Source of the DNA: Collinsella sp.
GTDB taxonomy: Bacteria; Actinomycetota; Coriobacteriia; Coriobacteriales; Coriobacteriaceae
Assembly: GCA_019419505.1 (NCBI GenBank)
Contig: DXZS01000020.1
Span: 1 to 64,000, forward strand
Length of the DNA stretch: 64,000 nt
Reading direction: 5' to 3'
Shown here: in pieces, positions 46,174 to 55,043 of the stretch
Layout: the number at the start of each line of letters is the position of its first letter
How positions within the stretch are numbered: the stretch's first letter is position 1
Program-made: the position numbers and the translations under genes
The notes under the pieces: model-generated
What the model was told of the DNA's origin: nothing
Seen by the model: only the letters and a program-made list of their open reading frames with translations
Database searches by the model: none

Positions 46174-48539
46174 GGATTCTCAAGCTCTTTAAAAAACATA
46201 TCCTGGCACTGTTCGCAGCTATCGTACTTATCGTAATCAGCTGCAACGCCGATCTGGCGCTGCCTACCTATATGAGCGACATCGTCGACGTGGGTGTGCA
46301 GCAAGGCGGCATCGCCTCGCCCGTACCCGACACCATTCGCGCCGAATCGCTCGACGACCTTGAGCTCTTTATGAGCGATAAGGACGCCAAGGCTGTGGAG
46401 GCCGTGTTTAGCAAGGCGGACAATAACGGCATTCGAACGTACAAGGGCACCGAGGAGGAGCGCGCCGACGGCGGCAAGATTGCCGACATCATGAGCCTGC
46501 CCGAGACTGTCGTCCTTTCGTTCAACCAGGGCATCGATGCCAACTCCATGGGCGACATGACCGGCGCATCTACAGAGGCAAGCGATGACGGCGCCGCTCA
46601 GGCCATGCCCACCCCCGAGCAGATGGCGGCGATGACGCCCGAGCAGCTCGCCGAGATACAGCAGAAGGCCGCAGCGGCGCAGAACATGCAAAAGCAGATT
46701 GATGCCGACGGCGGTAAGGTCACCATGAAGAGTCTGCGTCTAGGCGTTGAAGGCGGCCTAATCGACCAGGGCAAGCTCGTGGAGGGCGCCAACGATATGG
46801 CGGACAAAATGGGCTCCATGTCGGGTTCCATCGTGACCCAACGCGCCGTGAGCTATGTGCAAGACGAGTACAAGGCGCAAGGCATCAACCCCGCCGACGT
46901 GCAGAACGCCTACCTGGGCCGCATGGCGACCACGATGTTTGGTCTGTGCCTTGTGTCGCTCGTCGCCACCATCCTGACCGGTGCCGTGGCTTCGCGCACC
47001 GCCTGTTCCATCGCACGCGACCTGCGCCGCGAGACCTTCAACAAGGTTATGCACTTCTCGCCGGCCGAGGTGGGCAAGTTTAGCCAGGCCTCGCTCATCA
47101 CCCGCTGCACCAACGACATTCAGCAGATCCAGATGGCCGCAACCCTGTTTATCCGCATGTGTCTGATGGCCCCCGTCATGGGCATCGTCGCCGTCATGCG
47201 CGTCCTGGCCAACCATACCGGCCTAGAGTGGACCATCGCCGTGGCCATCATCGCGGTCTCGGCCGTCGTCGGCGTGCTTATGGGCCTCACCATGCCCAAG
47301 TTCAAAAAGATGCAGAGCTTTGTGGACCGTGTGAACCTTACCGCCCGCGAGCTGCTCGACGGCCTTATGCCCATCCGCTCGTTCAACCGCGAGGAGCATG
47401 AGCTCGAGCGTTTTGACAAGGCGTCGCTCGACCTGATGACCACGCAGCTCTACACCAACCGCGCCATGAGCTTTATGATGCCGCTTATGATGCTTGTCAT
47501 GAACTGCATCACCGTGCTTATCGTCTGGTTTGGCGCCCAGGGAGTGTCCGACGGCGTGATGCAGGTCGGCAACATGATGGCGTTTATCTCCTACACCATG
47601 CAGATCGTCATGGCGTTTATGATCCTCACCATGGTTTCGGTTATCCTGCCCCGTGCCGAGGTCGCAGCTGAGCGCGTGGAAGAGGTCATCACCTGCCCCA
47701 CGAGCATCAACGACCCTGCCTCGCCCAAACTGCCCGCAGCCAGCGCGCCGCGCGGTGAGCTCACCTTCCGCGACGTGAGCTTCCAGTACCCCGATGCCCG
47801 CGCCGATGTCATCAGCGGCGTGAACTTCACCACGCACGCCGGCCAGATGCTCGGCATCATTGGCTCCACGGGTTCGGGCAAGTCCACGCTTGTGCAGCTC
47901 ATCCCGCGCCTGTACGACGTCACGGGCGGCAGCATTTCACTCGACGGCATCGACGTGCGCGACATGACCCTTTCCGAGCTGCGCCGCCGCATCGGTTATA
48001 TTCCGCAGCAGGGTCGTCTATTCTCGGGTACCGTCGAGAGCAACCTCAAGTTTGCCGGCGACATGGTGAGCGATGATGACATGCGCCAGGCAGCACGCGT
48101 CGCCCAGGCGGAAAACTTTATCGCCGAGCGCGAGGGCGGCTACGACTCCCCCATCAGCCAGGGCGGCTCCAATGTTTCGGGCGGTCAGCGCCAGCGTCTG
48201 GCCATCGCCCGCGCGTTGGCCAAAAAGCCCGAGGTCGTGGTGTTCGATGATTCGTTTAGCGCCCTCGACTACAAGACCGACGCGCGCCTGCGCGAAGAGC
48301 TGGCCAAAAACGTTACCGACGCCGCACTCGTGGTCGTGGCCCAGCGCATCGCGACCATCATGCACGCCGACCAGATCATCGTGCTCGATGACGGCCACGT
48401 AGTGGGCACCGGCACGCACGAGGAGCTGCTACGCAGCTGCCCGGCGTACCTGGAGATCGCACAGTCGCAGCTTTCCGCCGAGGAGCTGGGGCTTACCCAA
48501 AAAGAAATTGCAGCCGTCATGGAAGGAGGCGAGCGCTAA
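46170..48539 (+). CDS. ABC exporter half-transporter 1 with large external insertion
   Basis: 789 residues: type I exporter membrane domain, then ATPase with Walker A GSTGSGKST, signature VSGGQRQR and Walker B VVVFDDSFSALD, where Asp replaces the catalytic Glu, indicating a degenerate ATP site as in heterodimeric exporters. Between membrane segments 1 and 2 there is an external insertion of about 225 residues, rich in Met/Gln/Ala, where usual exporters have about 30. Partner of the next gene (1-bp overlap, TAATG). Probable drug or peptide exporter. Confidence 0.9.
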   Translation: MRILKLFKKHILALFAAIVLIVISCNADLALPTYMSDIVDVGVQQGGIASPVPDTIRAESLDDLELFMSDKDAKAVEAVFSKADNNGIRTYKGTEEERADGGKIADIMSLPETVVLSFNQGIDANSMGDMTGASTEASDDGAAQAMPTPEQMAAMTPEQLAEIQQKAAAAQNMQKQIDADGGKVTMKSLRLGVEGGLIDQGKLVEGANDMADKMGSMSGSIVTQRAVSYVQDEYKAQGINPADVQNAYLGRMATTMFGLCLVSLVATILTGAVASRTACSIARDLRRETFNKVMHFSPAEVGKFSQASLITRCTNDIQQIQMAATLFIRMCLMAPVMGIVAVMRVLANHTGLEWTIAVAIIAVSAVVGVLMGLTMPKFKKMQSFVDRVNLTARELLDGLMPIRSFNREEHELERFDKASLDLMTTQLYTNRAMSFMMPLMMLVMNCITVLIVWFGAQGVSDGVMQVGNMMAFISYTMQIVMAFMILTMVSVILPRAEVAAERVEEVITCPTSINDPASPKLPAASAPRGELTFRDVSFQYPDARADVISGVNFTTHAGQMLGIIGSTGSGKSTLVQLIPRLYDVTGGSISLDGIDVRDMTLSELRRRIGYIPQQGRLFSGTVESNLKFAGDMVSDDDMRQAARVAQAENFIAEREGGYDSPISQGGSNVSGGQRQRLAIARALAKKPEVVVFDDSFSALDYKTDARLREELAKNVTDAALVVVAQRIATIMHADQIIVLDDGHVVGTGTHEELLRSCPAYLEIAQSQLSAEELGLTQKEIAAVMEGGER

Positions 48540-50395
48540 TGGCAGACGAGACCAAGACTCAGATTCCCAAGCCCACCCGCCAGCGTGGTCCCATGGGCCG
48601 CATGGGCGGCATGCGTCGTGGCGAAAAGGCCAAGGACTTTAAGGGCACCATGAGGCAGCTGCTCGGCTATATCGGCCAGCACAAGATTGCTGTGTTTACC
48701 GCCGTCGCCTTTGCCGTGTGCTCGGTCATCTTTAACATTGTGGGGCCCAAGGTGCTCGGCCAGGTTACCACCAAACTGTTCGAGGGCCTGGTTGCCAAGG
48801 TCAACGGTACCGGCGACGTTGACTTTGACTGGATCGCCAAGACGCTCGGCTTTTTGCTCTGCCTGTATCTGGCGAGCTCTGTCTGCAGCCTCATCCAGGG
48901 CTGGCTCATGACCGGCGTCACGCAAAAGATTTGCTACCGCATGCGCAAGGAGATCGCCGCCAAGATCGCCGTCGTTCCGATGAGTTACTTCAACGGCCAC
49001 AGCAAGGGAGACGTGCTCAGCCGCATCACCAACGACGTCGATACGCTGGGTCAGTCGCTCAACCAGAGCGTGACACAGCTCATCACGTCGGTGACGCAGA
49101 TTATCGGCGTGCTCGTCATGATGCTTTCGATCAGCCTGCCGCTTACCGGCGTCACCGTGCTCACGCTGCCGGCCGCCGCGATTATCCTGACCGTGATGAT
49201 TCACTTCTCGCAACCGTACTTCCGCGAGCAGCAGCAGGTTCTGGGCGCCGTCAACGGCATTATCGAGGAGGACTTTGCCGGCCAGAACGTTATTCAGGTG
49301 TTCGACCGCGCCGAGGCCTCAATCGAGGAGTTCGACCGTCAAAACGACCGCCTCTTTATTAGTGGCTGGCGTTCGCAGTTCCTGTCGGGCCTGATGATGC
49401 CGCTTATGAGCTTGGTGGGTAACATGGGTTACGTGGGCGTCGTCGTGGTGGGTGCGCAGCTCGCGCTGACCGGCAATGCCACGCCCGGCGACATCCAGAG
49501 CTTTATCCAGTACGTGCGCAACTTTACGCAGCCGGTGCAGCAGCTGGGCAACGTGAGCAACACGATGCAGTCGATGGCCGCCGCCACCGAGCGCGTGTTT
49601 GAATTCCTGGCCGCGCCCGAGGAGGAGCAGAAGGCCGACGCGCAGATTCCCGAGAAGCGCCCCGGCCACGTGGAGTTCGACCATGTCAAGTTTGGCTACA
49701 CGCCCGACAAGACCATCATCCACGACTTTAGCTGCGAGGCGCAGCCCGGCCAAACCATTGCCATCGTCGGCCCCACCGGCGCCGGCAAGACCACGCTCAT
49801 TAAGCTGCTGCAGCGCTTTTACGACGTGGACGGCGGTTCGCTGCGCGTCGAAGGCGTCGACGTGCGCGACTGGGACCGCGCGGCGCTGCGCGGCGAGTTT
49901 GCCATGGTGCTGCAGGACACCTGGCTGTTTAACGGCACCATCCGCGAGAACATCCGCTACGGACGCCCCGATGCGACCGATGCCGAGGTCGAGGCCGCCG
50001 CACGCGCCGCACGCTGCGACCACTTTATCCATACGCTCGCCGGTGGCTACGACTTTATGATCAACGAGGAGGGCACTAACCTGTCGCAGGGTCAGCGCCA
50101 GCTCGTGACCATCGCCCGCGCCATTTTGGCCGACCGTCCGGCGCTGATTCTGGACGAGGCGACCTCCAACGTCGATACCCGCACCGAGGAGCTCATCCAG
50201 CGCGCCATGGATGCGCTGATGCAGGGCCGCACGAGCTTTGTCATCGCGCACCGCCTGTCCACGATCCGCAACGCCGACGTGATCTTGGTAATTCGCGACG
50301 GCGACATCGTCGAGAAGGGTACACACGACGAGTTGCTCGCCCAGGGCGGCTTCTACGCCGACCTGTACAACTCGCAGTTCGACGAGGCGGCGTAA
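48539..50395 (+). CDS. ABC exporter half-transporter 2
   Basis: 618 residues with six membrane segments and an ATPase domain: Walker A GPTGAGKTT, signature LSQGQRQL, Walker B ALILDEATSNVD with the catalytic Glu intact. It supplies the consensus-competent half for the heterodimer with the preceding gene, whose Walker B is degenerate. The N-terminus is Arg/Met-rich. A strong terminator follows 32 bp downstream. Confidence 0.93.
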   Translation: MADETKTQIPKPTRQRGPMGRMGGMRRGEKAKDFKGTMRQLLGYIGQHKIAVFTAVAFAVCSVIFNIVGPKVLGQVTTKLFEGLVAKVNGTGDVDFDWIAKTLGFLLCLYLASSVCSLIQGWLMTGVTQKICYRMRKEIAAKIAVVPMSYFNGHSKGDVLSRITNDVDTLGQSLNQSVTQLITSVTQIIGVLVMMLSISLPLTGVTVLTLPAAAIILTVMIHFSQPYFREQQQVLGAVNGIIEEDFAGQNVIQVFDRAEASIEEFDRQNDRLFISGWRSQFLSGLMMPLMSLVGNMGYVGVVVVGAQLALTGNATPGDIQSFIQYVRNFTQPVQQLGNVSNTMQSMAAATERVFEFLAAPEEEQKADAQIPEKRPGHVEFDHVKFGYTPDKTIIHDFSCEAQPGQTIAIVGPTGAGKTTLIKLLQRFYDVDGGSLRVEGVDVRDWDRAALRGEFAMVLQDTWLFNGTIRENIRYGRPDATDAEVEAAARAARCDHFIHTLAGGYDFMINEEGTNLSQGQRQLVTIARAILADRPALILDEATSNVDTRTEELIQRAMDALMQGRTSFVIAHRLSTIRNADVILVIRDGDIVEKGTHDELLAQGGFYADLYNSQFDEAA

Positions 50396-50426
50396 ATTCT
50401 GTCGCAAGGAACGAATAACGCCCGAG

Positions 50427-50463
50427 AACGGGGACGCAGGACAATCTGCGTCCCCGTTTTTTT
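50427..50463 (+). terminator. Intrinsic terminator of the marR-ABC operon
   Basis: AACGGGGACGCAG pairs with CTGCGTCCCCGTT across GACAAT, followed by TTTTTTT. Confidence 0.92.
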
Positions 50464-50522
50464 GCTCTGCGGCCCTCGAATTAGCTCTCTTGGGGCCCGA
50501 TTGACAGCCCCTTCCGGACCCT

Positions 50523-50752
50523 GTGGCCAAAAAAGGTCAAATATGAGTACTGTTACATTTTTAGTAGCAGCCAAAACCGCCTCAAATGACCTTTTTGCGG
50601 CTTCTATACGCCTTCAAATTAATCAAAACGCCCGTCAGTATGCTTCTGTGTGCCAACGTTAATGAACATATTTACTGTAGTGTCTATTATCTTGTAAGCT
50701 CGATATGATACTACGCCAGTACCAGTACTCATATTTGCCATTTTTTGCCCAC
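50523..50752. repeat. Long inverted repeat upstream of the DAHP synthase gene
   Basis: 34-bp arms at 50523-50556 and 50719-50752 match at 30 positions, around 162 nt of AT-rich sequence. The arms contain CAAATATGAGTACTG. It resembles the family C fold-backs in size but lacks their core. Confidence 0.75.
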
Positions 50753-50830
50753 GGGGTATGCCGCAGAAGATCCAACTTGCTCCAGCGTGCCGTACGCCGA
50801 CCCTCCCCTTCCGGCGAGTGCCGACATTTT

Positions 50831-50878
50831 CCCAGATAAAACCGACCAAAATAAACCTGTCCCTTTTTGGCAGGTTTT
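50831..50878 (+). repeat. Family B REP-like hairpin, copy 7
   Basis: CCCAGATAAAACCGACCAAAA then TAAACCTGTCCCTTTTTGGCAGG; one stem mismatch (CGACC for CTGCC). Confidence 0.85.
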
Positions 50879-50975
50879 GGGGTGACGAGGGCTTGCACTT
50901 TAGCGTGCGACAGCGGATAATGCCGAGCATTCGACAACACGCTTATTGCTCTTTCTATAGATTGAGGAGACCCCT

Positions 50976-52007
50976 ATGGCCATGGAATTCAAACGCAGGC
51001 TGCCGATCCCCATGGAGATCCGCGAGGAAATGCCACTTTCTGCCGAGCTTACCGCCAAAAAGCAAGCATTTGACGCCGAGGTCGCCAAAGTCTTTACCGG
51101 CGAGGACGCACGTAAGGTGCTCATCATCGGCCCGTGCTCTGCCGACCGCGAGGATTCGGTGCTTGAGTACATGAACCGACTGGCCAAGACCGCCGAGGAG
51201 GTCAAGGACAAGCTCATCATCATTCCGCGCGTCTACACCAACAAGCCGCGCACCAAGGGCACCGGCTACAAGGGCCTGCTGCACAACCCCAACCCCGAGG
51301 CTCCCGACGATCTGCTCGAGGGCGTCAAGGCCATCCGCCATATGCACCTGCGCGTTATTGAGGAAACGGGCTTCTTCACCGCCGACGAGATGCTCTATCC
51401 GTCCAACTACCAGTACCTCGTTGACCTGCTGAGCTATGTTGCCGTGGGCGCACGCTCGGTCGAGAACCAGGAGCATCGCCTGGTGTCGAGCGGCATTTCG
51501 GCACCCGTCGGCATGAAGAATCCCACTGCCGGCTCTACCACCGTTATGCTCAACTCCATTTACGCCGCCCAGGCGCACCAGAGCTTCATCTTCCGCAACT
51601 GGGAGGTCGAGTGCGACGGCAATCCGCTCGCACACGCCGTTATGCGTGGCTACATCGGTCTCGATGGGCGCACCTACCCCAACTACCACTACGAACACCT
51701 GGAACGCTTGGCCGAACGCTATACCGAGCATACCGGCTATGCCAATCCGGCAGCGGTCATCGACTGCAACCACGACAACTCGGGCAAGCGCCCGCTGGAG
51801 CAGTACCGCATTTGCAAGGAGGTGCTCGACAGCTGCCGCCGCAACGAGTCCATCTCTAAGCTGGTCAAGGGCTTTATGATCGAGTCCTACCTGGAGGACG
51901 GCAACCAGCCGGTCGACGGCGGCGTCTTTGGCAAGTCGATCACCGACCCGTGCCTGGGCTGGGAAAAGACCGACTATCTGATCCACGAGATCGCAGAGCG
52001 TATTTAG
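50976..52007 (+). CDS. aroF: 3-deoxy-7-phosphoheptulonate (DAHP) synthase, class I
   Basis: 343-residue AroF/G/H-type enzyme joining phosphoenolpyruvate and erythrose-4-phosphate at the entry to aromatic biosynthesis. Seen: LIIGPCSADR, YTNKPRTKG (substrate-binding KPRT), GARSVENQEHR, and metal ligands in DCNHDNSGK and ESYLEDGNQ. No other shikimate gene is nearby. The 580-bp leader is filled with repeats rather than a recognisable attenuator. Confidence 0.95.
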   Translation: MAMEFKRRLPIPMEIREEMPLSAELTAKKQAFDAEVAKVFTGEDARKVLIIGPCSADREDSVLEYMNRLAKTAEEVKDKLIIIPRVYTNKPRTKGTGYKGLLHNPNPEAPDDLLEGVKAIRHMHLRVIEETGFFTADEMLYPSNYQYLVDLLSYVAVGARSVENQEHRLVSSGISAPVGMKNPTAGSTTVMLNSIYAAQAHQSFIFRNWEVECDGNPLAHAVMRGYIGLDGRTYPNYHYEHLERLAERYTEHTGYANPAAVIDCNHDNSGKRPLEQYRICKEVLDSCRRNESISKLVKGFMIESYLEDGNQPVDGGVFGKSITDPCLGWEKTDYLIHEIAERI

Positions 52008-52046
52008 TTACGCGAGCCGCATTTGGACAATCTGACGTTCAACTTC

Positions 52047-52081
52047 AAGGGCGCGACCAGAAGGTCAGCGCCCTTTCGTTT
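52047..52081 (+). terminator. Terminator of the DAHP synthase gene
   Basis: AAGGGCGC, GACCAGAAGGTC, then GCGCCCTTTCGTTT; one bulged A. Same apex as the terminator at 11261. Confidence 0.85.
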
Positions 52082-52147
52082 CACGTCACCTTGTCTCAAA
52101 TGCGACCCGCTCGCTCATATGACCCAATCCACTGTCAAGGGCCACAA

Positions 52148-52183
52148 TGGCCCCGCCGACCGCTTGCAATCGGTCGGCGGGGC
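52148..52183 (-). ncRNA. Strong hairpin in the predicted guide (seek/bridge) RNA region
   Basis: GGCCCCGCCGACCG and CGGTCGGCGGGGCC pair perfectly around an 8-nt loop inside the IS 3' non-coding region (52132-52395). IS110/IS1111 elements encode a structured guide RNA in such a region; the assignment here is positional inference. Confidence 0.45.
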
Positions 52184-52395
52184 CTGCCGTTAAACCCGTC
52201 CCGGTCCGCCCCCGGCATGTCATCGACGCCTTCGGCTCAGTCTCATATCCGCGGATACCGCTCCGGCGGCCCGCAATCCTCTCCTTCGGCGGGGTTCCCC
52301 TAGTCTGTCTTCGCGCATGCGGCGGCCGCCGCGCGCACAGCGAGAACGGGGGTGTCCCCGAAGGCTGCCCGGCTCGCCGGGACGGGGGCTTATGT

Positions 52396-53517
52396 CTATT
52401 CCGCGCCCTCCCGGCACATCGTGCCGAGGGCCCACAGCCACCTCACGAGCTCGGCCGCGGTGGCCGCGTTCGCCTTCGCCTGCGGCATCCCGCGGGCGAT
52501 CATCTCCTCGCGGCGGCGCAGGAGCCTCTCGGACCCCTTCCTCCCGTGCATCCTTATCTCGAGGGGCACGCCGGAGCCCTTGGGCATCAGCTTCGGCTGG
52601 TGGCCGGCCTGGGCATAGCACCAGGACCCCTCGACAGCCAGCTTCCTGACGAGCGCGTTGCCGGCCCCGCTGATTCCGCCGAGGCGCACGGAGTCCGCGC
52701 TCGACCTCTGCTTCGGGGCGAGGCCGAAGTAGGACGTCACCTGCCTGCCGGAGCGGAACCTCGAGAAGTCGCCGACCTCGGACGCGAAGGCGGCGGCGAG
52801 CGCGAACCCGCACCCCTTGATCGACTGGAGCGCCTCGACCTCGGCCGAGAGGGGGCCCGCCGCGACGGCGGCCCTGCATTCGGCGAGGAGGGCCTCCCTC
52901 GTCTCGTCGGCCGCCTCGACCTCGTTCCTCAGCGCCGCAAGCGCCCGGATGCCTCCGTCGTCGGCGGGGTGTATGCCGTCGAGCCACCTGAGGAAGCCGT
53001 ACGTCCAGTACTTCCGGGGGTTGCCGGCCGGCGTCGTGCCGCCGTAGACATAGCCGCGGCGGGCTAGGAACGCCAGGAGCCGCTGCTTCGCCGCCGCGAG
53101 CCTCGCGGTCGCGGCGTCGTGGGCGGCGGCGAGGTCCCTGAGCCCCTCGATCTCGGGGGACGGCACCCATACCGGGGTGACGTCGTGCGACAGTATCGCC
53201 TTGGCCATCCTGGCCGCGTCGTTGCGGTCGTTCTTGGACGAGAGGTCGGCAGCCGACCTCGGGACCTTGGAGACGGCCGCGACGACGCAGTCGACGCCGA
53301 GCCCGGAGAGCTCCCTTTGCGGGGCGAAGCCGAGGTAGCCGCTCTCGTAGGCGGCGAGCGACGGGCCGGGGAAGCCCGACATCCACTCCGCGACCTCGCC
53401 CCAGGGGTTGCCGCGGAACCTCCTCGTCACGGCCTCGCCCGTCTCCGCGTCGAGCGCGCAGACGGTGGTGGACCTGAGGTGTACGTCCATTCCGAAGGCG
53501 GTAGAATATCTAGGCAC
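52396..53517 (-). CDS. IS110-family (DEDD) transposase
   Basis: 373 residues. N-terminal DEDD RuvC-like domain begins GMDVHLRSTTVCALD, with KNDRNDAARMAKAI containing later acidic residues; the C-terminal Transposase_20 domain has SIKGCGFALAAAFASEVGDFSRF and the Ser-containing LGGISGAGNALVRK. It excises and inserts the element, probably guided by an element-encoded RNA. Its codon use is markedly more GC-rich (ggc/gcc/ctc/gac) than the flanking genes, consistent with foreign origin. The frame appears intact. Confidence 0.93.
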   Translation of the reverse strand: MPRYSTAFGMDVHLRSTTVCALDAETGEAVTRRFRGNPWGEVAEWMSGFPGPSLAAYESGYLGFAPQRELSGLGVDCVVAAVSKVPRSAADLSSKNDRNDAARMAKAILSHDVTPVWVPSPEIEGLRDLAAAHDAATARLAAAKQRLLAFLARRGYVYGGTTPAGNPRKYWTYGFLRWLDGIHPADDGGIRALAALRNEVEAADETREALLAECRAAVAAGPLSAEVEALQSIKGCGFALAAAFASEVGDFSRFRSGRQVTSYFGLAPKQRSSADSVRLGGISGAGNALVRKLAVEGSWCYAQAGHQPKLMPKGSGVPLEIRMHGRKGSERLLRRREEMIARGMPQAKANAATAAELVRWLWALGTMCREGAE

Positions 53518-53690
53518 GGGAGCCTCCCAACCTCGTTGCGGCGCGGCTGCGCCTCTGGCACTTCAACAACATTGTCGCAGCCCCGACCCGCGGTCACGAG
53601 CGGGGGCTCCTGTCGTTTCCGTGCCCCTGGATTGGGTCATAGTGTCTGTCCGTCCTCTACCTGCGGCGTTGTCTTGCTTCGGATGCGGCA

Positions 53691-53789
53691 GTTGGGGACG
53701 TTCCTTTCCTGCCGGCAGTCTGGGACATTCCTTGGGGCAGTCGTTGGGGACGCTCTTGTTTGGCTAGTTGTTTAAGAACGTCCCCAAAT
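53691..53789. repeat. GGGGACGTTC inverted repeat downstream of the IS end
   Basis: GTTGGGGACGTTC at the left and GAACGTCCCCAAAT at the right bracket a region with further GGGACATT and TTGGGGACGC copies. A related GAACGTCCCCAACGACTGCC lies near 55150. Looks like degraded REP clusters. Confidence 0.6.
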
Positions 53790-53917
53790 GACTATCCTCG
53801 TGATCCCTTTTCCTCCGTCCCCGAGGGATCGGGACTCGTCTGCCGAATGGTTACTGCAGCGGCGGTGCGCCCATGTCACACTCAGAGGTGGCCTGACCCT
53901 ACCTGGAAGGAGCCTCC

Positions 53918-54568
53918 ATGAGCCTTGACAACGTAACTCTGCGCGCCGCCACGCTCGATGACCTGGATGGCATCGCCGCCATCTACAACCAGCTGTGGTG
54001 CAACACGCTACGCAATCGCGGCGACGTCGAAGCCGCCGATTTCTGCGCGCGCTTCAACATTGCCATGCAGCTGCAGCGCTCCCCCATCGCGCTTGTCGCC
54101 GAGGCCGAGGGCCGCATTATCGCCGCCTGCTGCATCGGCATCTTCGAAGACGGCAAGCCGCGTACCAACCCCACGTGGGTACCCTGCTACGACGAGATGT
54201 TCGCCCAGGCAACCGAGATGGCGAAGACCGCCGACGCCAAGCTCGAGGGCTCGCTCTTTGGCGACAGCCGCGAGAAGGCCACGGCCGACCGCTTTGCCGC
54301 CACGGGCAATGAGTATGCCCAGGGCCAACTCAACCTCATCATCATCGTGCCCGAGTGGCAGGGCAAGGGGCTCGGCCGCGCGCTCATCGACCTTGCGCGC
54401 GCCGAGCTCGCCCGGGCAGGCTGCACCAAGTTCTTCCTGATGAGCGACTGCAGCTCCGACTGGCAGTTCTACGAGCACCTCAACATGAAGCGCATCTTGG
54501 AAGATCACAGCCAAGACACCGGCGACGGCTTTATCGTCTACAGGTACGGAGGCGACACGCAGGATTAG
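53918..54568 (+). CDS. GNAT-family N-acetyltransferase
   Basis: 216 residues. The acetyl-CoA site is in LIIIVPEWQGKGLGRALIDLAR (the Q/RxxGxG/A motif), and the C-terminal DWQFYEHLNMKRI is typical of the fold. No signal peptide; the acceptor is unknown. GGAAGGAG precedes the ATG. The CDS ends 66 bp before a family B repeat. Confidence 0.85.
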   Translation: MSLDNVTLRAATLDDLDGIAAIYNQLWCNTLRNRGDVEAADFCARFNIAMQLQRSPIALVAEAEGRIIAACCIGIFEDGKPRTNPTWVPCYDEMFAQATEMAKTADAKLEGSLFGDSREKATADRFAATGNEYAQGQLNLIIIVPEWQGKGLGRALIDLARAELARAGCTKFFLMSDCSSDWQFYEHLNMKRILEDHSQDTGDGFIVYRYGGDTQD

Positions 54569-54633
54569 CTTGAGTGCCGCCTCACGGGCTTTCTCCAAGA
54601 CAGCCCAAAGCAATCAGCCACGCCAAAAGGGAC

Positions 54634-54676
54634 ATGCCAAAAAGGGACAGGTTTATTTTGGCAGGTTTTATCTGGG
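54634..54676 (-). repeat. Family B REP-like hairpin, copy 8
   Basis: TGCCAAAAAGGGACAGG then TTTATTTTGGCAGGTTTTATC, preceded by a second partial GGGACATGCC. First part of the duplicated block that matches 62684-63060. Confidence 0.85.
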
Positions 54677-54685
54677 TAAACGCCA

Positions 54686-54720
54686 ACCGCCGCGAGGAAG
54701 TTGCCTTCCCTCGCGGCGGT
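54686..54720 (+). terminator. GC-rich hairpin in the duplicated block
   Basis: ACCGCCGCGAGGAAG and CTTCCCTCGCGGCGGT with TTGC between, then CTTCTAG. Could terminate the acetyltransferase transcript. Confidence 0.6.
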
Positions 54721-54732
54721 CTTCTAGCAGCC

Positions 54733-54863
54733 AAAACCAAGTGAGTAGACTTTTTGCAGGAGGCCGAGCACACCCCGAATCGCCACAGCGCTGACCTGCG
54801 GTTTTATTGAGCACTTGTCGTGATATGCTCGGCAGATCCAAAAAAGCCTACTCACTTGGTTTT
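54733..54863 (+). repeat. Family C fold-back element, copy 3
   Basis: AAAACCAAGTGAGTAGACTT starts the left arm; the inverse ends at 54863. The centre has GACCTGCGGTTTTATTGAGC. Copy 4 at 62771 has nearly the same sequence because the block is duplicated. Confidence 0.8.
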
Positions 54864-54879
54864 GAGGCGCTCCAGATAG

Positions 54880-54930
54880 GCGAACAACCGCCGCGAAAGG
54901 GATCCAATCCTCTTCGCGGCGGTTGTTCGC
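54880..54930. terminator. Strong hairpin next to the permease remnant
   Basis: GCGAACAACCGCCGCGAA and TTCGCGGCGGTTGTTCGC pair almost perfectly. The equivalent near 62914-62968 is more diverged. Confidence 0.7.
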
Positions 54931-54960
54931 GCTGGTTTTGAGGCGGTTTTGCCCGCTTGC

Positions 54961-55018
54961 TACTCGCTGTAGCGGGTGGCGATGGCAGCTCGCACCATGC
55001 CGGCGCTCATAAGGCAGG
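54961..55018 (-). pseudogene. Remnant of an FtsX-type permease 3' end
   Basis: On the minus strand these bases encode LMSAGMVRAAIATRYSE and a stop, matching the C-terminus of the permease at 62998 (LMSTGMVQAAIATRYSE). Homology stops abruptly near 55020, where unrelated 23-bp repeats begin, so the rest of this paralogue has been lost. Confidence 0.8.
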
Positions 55019-55043
55019 CCCCCGACGACTACAGCAGCACACG

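Larger units (their letters stand above)
52119..53640 (-). mobile_element. Complete IS1111-type (IS110 family) insertion sequence
   Basis: A perfect 13-bp inverted pair, ATGACCCAATCCA (52119-52131) and TGGATTGGGTCAT (53628-53640), brackets one transposase gene. The ends probably extend a few bases further, since AGTGTCTGTCC after the right repeat is shared with the copy at window position 1. The 3' non-coding part (277 bp) is longer than the 5' part (about 110 bp), as in the IS1111 group with subterminal repeats. Confidence 0.75.

Noticed and set aside
52147..53067. Plus-strand open frame over the IS transposase
   Set aside because: Antisense shadow of the transposase gene caused by extreme GC bias.
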